From: Ridgeia piscesae
Lineage: Eukaryota; Annelida; Polychaeta; Sabellida; Siboglinidae
Direction: 5' to 3'
DNA length: 64,000 nt
Assembly (NCBI GenBank): GCA_025642075.2
Contig: JAODUO010000134.1
Coordinates: 160,001-224,000, forward strand
Shown here: positions 60,917 to 64,000 of the stretch, one piece after another
How positions within the stretch are numbered: position 1 is the stretch's first letter
Layout: every line of letters begins with the position of its first letter
The notes under the pieces: generated by a model
Told to the model about the DNA's origin: nothing
Databases searched by the model: none
The model's input: the letters and a program-made list of their open reading frames with translations, nothing else
Position numbers and translations under genes: made by a program

Positions 60917-61276
60917 ATGATGTCATTGTCGAAGACGACGATGACACGGATGACGATGACATGTACCCGGGCCGCTGCATGCGCATGAACTTTGACCGTC
61001 ACCATGGCAACGGTAGTACCGGCTCCGCATCATCCCAGAGCAGGCGGTACCGCAAGAACGCCCGGCATGACAGTCAGCGTAGCCGATACCACTACCAGCG
61101 GTACTACCGCCGACAGCCACACCAGACACAGCCGCGTGGTACCGGTTCCACTAACTCGGGGGCGCCACAAGATAAAGCCCAATCGGGCGTCGACATTCCA
61201 CGGATCAGTGTGTCCCCCCCAGACAGTGACACTGACACGCCCTCTTGTGGAGCAGAACTGAAATATGGTAAACCAA
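60917..61276 (+). CDS. AKAP13/ARHGEF28-like: Acidic/Arg-rich linker exon, AKAP13/ARHGEF28-like gene
   Basis: Acceptor GATGCGTCACAG ends at 60916 and consensus donor CAA|GTAAGT begins at 61277; entry phase 1 (G+AT = Asp), exit phase 1. About 120 residues: an acidic start (DDVIVEDDDDTDDDD), a basic, Tyr/His-rich middle (SRRYRKNARHDSQRSRYHYQ), and a Ser/Pro/Thr end with ISVSPPDSDTDTP, a likely proline-directed phosphorylation cluster by character. High G/C and varied codons against an AT-rich surround support coding. No domain is recognised; it corresponds to the long disordered linker that precedes the C1 and DH-PH domains in the family. The next exon is not visible before the window ends. Confidence 0.75.
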
Positions 61277-61334
61277 GTAAGTGTTGGTATTGTGGTTTGA
61301 ATCTGCTGTGGTTTTATTGTCATATCACCCCGTA

Positions 61335-61665
61335 GTAACGCCATGGAGCCATGGCTAGGGCTTCACACTCTTGACTAAGAGAACCTGGGTTCAAATCCGT
61401 TCACTCTACATAGCTCCAGTTCACTCAGCTGTATGAATGAGTATCTGGCTATAGATATTGGTGGATATTTGTGGACCAATTGTCGTCGCACATTAAATGC
61501 GGCGTGGCTGAATGCTTCCCAGAGAATTTGAGATGGTGTTTGTTTGAACTGGTCTGCCAGGGACTAATGTATTAAGCGTCTTGATGAGTATTGAGGACTG
61601 ATACAGTTTTAGATAAGAACTTACCTTCATCTTTGCCGTAAGACAAAGACTCATTCTCCAGGTTA
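61335..61665 (+). mobile_element. tRNA-derived SINE, near-complete sense copy
   Basis: The 5' head has a pol III B-box-like GGGTTCAAATCC at 61389-61400, with an A-box-like GGCTAGGGCTTCACAC upstream, so it is tRNA-related. The body has GTATGAATGAGTATCTGGCT, GGTGGATATTTGTGG, GCGTGGCTGAATGCTTCCCA and GATGGTGTTTGTTTGAACTG, then GTCTGCCAGGGA. The tail is GATAAGAACTTACCTTCATC. It is the best preserved of four copies and begins 58 bp after the donor at 61277. Confidence 0.88.
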
Positions 61666-61988
61666 CTGTCAAGGGATAACATAAAACGTATGTGTTAGAC
61701 AGATCGGAGAGTGGAACTTATGATGAACTTGTCCACTGTTGAGAGGAAGGTGTGATCTCAGTGTGTCGATTCAAACGTAACAGCTGATTTTATTAAGCTA
61801 TTGACGATATCGTTTTAAAGTTTCTGTGTCTCGTATTAATTTACTAACTTTTATTAGATACTGTTCTTAATCTGTTATGGAATAATTATGTTGATGGTAT
61901 CCAGACTGGCAGATCGCACTGATTAGCAAGAAACTGGGTGTTCTGAATGGAAACTTACTCCTGCCAAATAGTATAATTGTTAAAACAT
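61666..61988. other. Non-coding sequence, probably intronic
   Basis: Nothing recognised between the SINE and the (TA)n tract. Confidence 0.4.
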
Positions 61989-61993
61989 TAATA

Positions 61994-62034
<41 letters not shown>

Positions 62035-62069
62035 GTTATATATATATATCATATATATATATATACATG

Positions 62070-62120
<51 letters not shown>
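61989..62120. repeat. (TA)n microsatellite
   Basis: About 130 bp of TA dinucleotide with ACATA, GTTATA and ATCATA interruptions. Confidence 0.97.
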
Positions 62121-62123
<3 letters not shown>

Positions 62124-62315
62124 AGCAACTGTTAACCCTAATCATGATTAAGCACAATTGAGTCAATCAACATCTTGCTAATCATTTACCATATCACATA
62201 GTTCCCCTTTCACTAATCTGAATAATTTTGCTGCAAGAAAATAAACAATGGATCAGGGTGATGTGAACCGGGCCTGATGATAAACCAAATGAAGAGTTCT
62301 CAGTAAACCTACACT

Positions 62316-62398
62316 AACACATAATCAGTAACACATAATCAATAACACATAATCAATAACATATAATCAATAACACATAATCAATAACACATAATCCC
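62316..62398. repeat. Short tandem repeat, 14-bp unit
   Basis: About six copies of AACACATAATCAAT with single-base variants (CAGT, CATA). It lies in AT-rich, probably intronic DNA. Confidence 0.85.
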
Positions 62399-63495
62399 TC
62401 TCAGGAATCTCATATCCACTGAAGCAACCAGCATTTAGAAATTTATAAACAATAAGGTTTTTATAAACAACACTTTAGTTTATAACAAGCTATGAATCGA
62501 ACGTATTGAGCTGTGGAAGACACGTGGACTAATTACCCAATATTTGTTATGTACTAATTATTCCCTGTTGATCAGTTATCTGGTTAATATGTTTAAACAC
62601 CTTATAACCACATGGGAATTGACACACAAGCCCAGCATATTTATCATATACTAATTATTCACTGTTGATCAATTATCTGGCTAATATTTTTAAACAATTA
62701 ACCACACGGGAATTTACACACTCACCCAACTTGTGGTTACACAAGATGCACTTTATACACAAAAAATCATTGGTTTGTCTAAAACTTTGTTGCATATGCA
62801 ACAGTAATTGGTCTTGGAATTTAATGAATTGTCATCTCTACTGAATCAGGTAACATGAAATAAATCAGTAATCAACAAGATCTGCTAATGTAGATTAAAC
62901 TACCCCAGGTAGTATGATGGAGGTCACTGACCACAAGACCTGGATAGTGACCACACAAGGGAACTGTAGTGGGCAGTACAATGTTGTCATCTTTGTGTAA
63001 TATATGTCAGCCATCTGTCAATTATTGTACTTCTCAATATACAGTCATACACAGCAAATCATTGGCTAGTAGAGTATCGCTCCCAAAATGTTAGGGAAGT
63101 AAGTTGGACCCAAAAACAAGTGGGAACTAGGAGAGGTGAAATGTAGGAGATCGAGCCCAAGTAATTTGGAAGATGTGAGGTTATTCTCGGTCATTAGCCT
63201 TGGAGACACCTCAGTATTCAACAAGTAGATTCAACAATCGTCATCTCAGGAGGTCCGCAATGTCCACAGCCTTGACCCCATGGGGTCAGAGACTTGACCT
63301 CGGTCAGTGCTGGTCGGGGTGGTCTTCGCTTCGCGGCAGACAGACAAACTCATTTTGGCGAGCTTCATTAAAAGGACGCTTCATCTGACAATTTCTTGAC
63401 GGGTCAATACTACGTGACGGCACATGCAGTGGACGTCTGAGGCCGACAGTGACACACCGGCCTAGACGCCACTGACTGCTGCCTGCCTCGACACC
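62399..63495. other. Non-coding sequence
   Basis: A diverged duplicate pair occurs (about 62540-62600 and 62640-62720: TACTAATTATTC-CTGTTGATCA-TTATCTGG-TAATAT). From 63250 the G/C content rises, but the 62-codon frame at 63200-63388 has no recognised motif and no good splice pair. No exon is called. Confidence 0.4.
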
Positions 63496-64000
63496 GCTCA
63501 GTCGGCATGTTTGCCTAAGGATCAGCTCAGTCGGTATGTGAATCTGAAGATCTTTTCAGCCGGCATGTTTGCCTAAGGATCAGCTCAGTCGGTATGTGAA
63601 AATGAAGATCTTTTCAGCCGGCATGTATGTTTAAAGATCAGCTCAGTCGGTATGTGAAAATGAAGATCTTTTCAGCCGGCATGTATGTTTAAAGATCAGC
63701 TCAGTCGGTATGTGAAAATGAAGATCTTTTCAGCCGGCATGTTTGCCTAAGGATCAGCTCAGTCGGTATGTGAAAATGAAGATCTTTTCAGCCGGCATGT
63801 ATGTTTAAAGATCAGCTCAGTCGGTATGTGAAAATGAAGATCTTTTCAGCCGGCATGTATGTTTAAGGATCAGCTCAGTCGGTATGTGAAAATGAAGATC
63901 TTTTCAGCCGGCATGTATGTTTAAAGATCAGCTCAGTCGGTATGTGAAAATGAAGATCTTTTCAGCCGGCATGTATGTTTAAGGATCAGCTCAGTCGGTA
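63496..64000. repeat. Minisatellite, 58-bp dimeric unit, truncated by window end
   Basis: About nine copies of a 58-bp unit: CAGCTCAGTCGGTATGTGAA, AATGAAGATCTTTT, then CAGCCGGCATGTATGTTTAA, AGAT. The two halves (CAGCTCAGTCGGTATGT / CAGCCGGCATGTATGT) resemble each other, so the unit is an old 29-bp dimer. The array continues beyond 64000. Confidence 0.96.

Noticed and set aside
61335..61410. Functional tRNA gene
   Set aside because: The A- and B-box-like head lacks a convincing cloverleaf and is fused to a SINE body repeated elsewhere in the window.

Overview
Eukaryotic (metazoan) genomic DNA, not bacterial. It is AT-rich, has consensus GT-AG introns, a tRNA-derived SINE family, a non-autonomous hAT transposon, a broken LINE reverse transcriptase, and an extreme load of tandem repeats: I estimate about half of the 64 kb. 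The combination fits a marine invertebrate. Minisatellites that sit on splice junctions recall what I remember being described in amphioxus (lancelets), but I cannot fix the species from the sequence alone.

Layout. 1-13.9 kb: no convincing gene; (CA)n, an antisense SINE, a 7.4-kb array of a 40-bp unit (about 185 copies), a 620-bp (GACC)n block, a (TCTCTG)n block running into (TA)n. 13.9-19.6 kb: three abutting minisatellites (37-, 49- and 18-bp units) with one speculative small exon between the first two. 20.25-21.75 kb: a 1,494-bp hAT-type element with an 8-bp target-site duplication. 22.1-26.7 kb: a 29-bp array, an antisense LINE fragment and a 47-bp array.

27.6-61.3 kb, plus strand: the 5' part of one large gene of the AKAP13/ARHGEF28 family (Rho guanine-nucleotide exchange factors / A-kinase anchor). 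The best exons (31890-31930, 35146-35293, 37747-38043, 40528-40711) join in consistent reading phase and give a product resembling the vertebrate N-terminal beta-rich domain followed by ankyrin-like helices. A candidate upstream exon (to 28191) and downstream exons (42900-43057, 60222-60320, 60917-61276) also join in phase. The catalytic DH-PH part of the family is not in this window and should lie downstream of 61.3 kb.

The most striking observation is that three splice junctions of this gene (acceptor at 35146, donors at 38044 and 40712) are each embedded in a minisatellite whose repeat unit is a copy of that junction, so dozens of decoy splice sites lie next to the real ones. Two further arrays (15.5-18.8 kb, 48.7-49.5 kb) also carry splice-site-like motifs in every unit. 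The remaining introns hold arrays of 40, 81, 29 and 32 bp, further SINE copies, and several perfect or near-perfect hairpins. 61.3-64 kb: a SINE, (TA)n, a 14-bp repeat, and the start of a 58-bp array that runs off the window.
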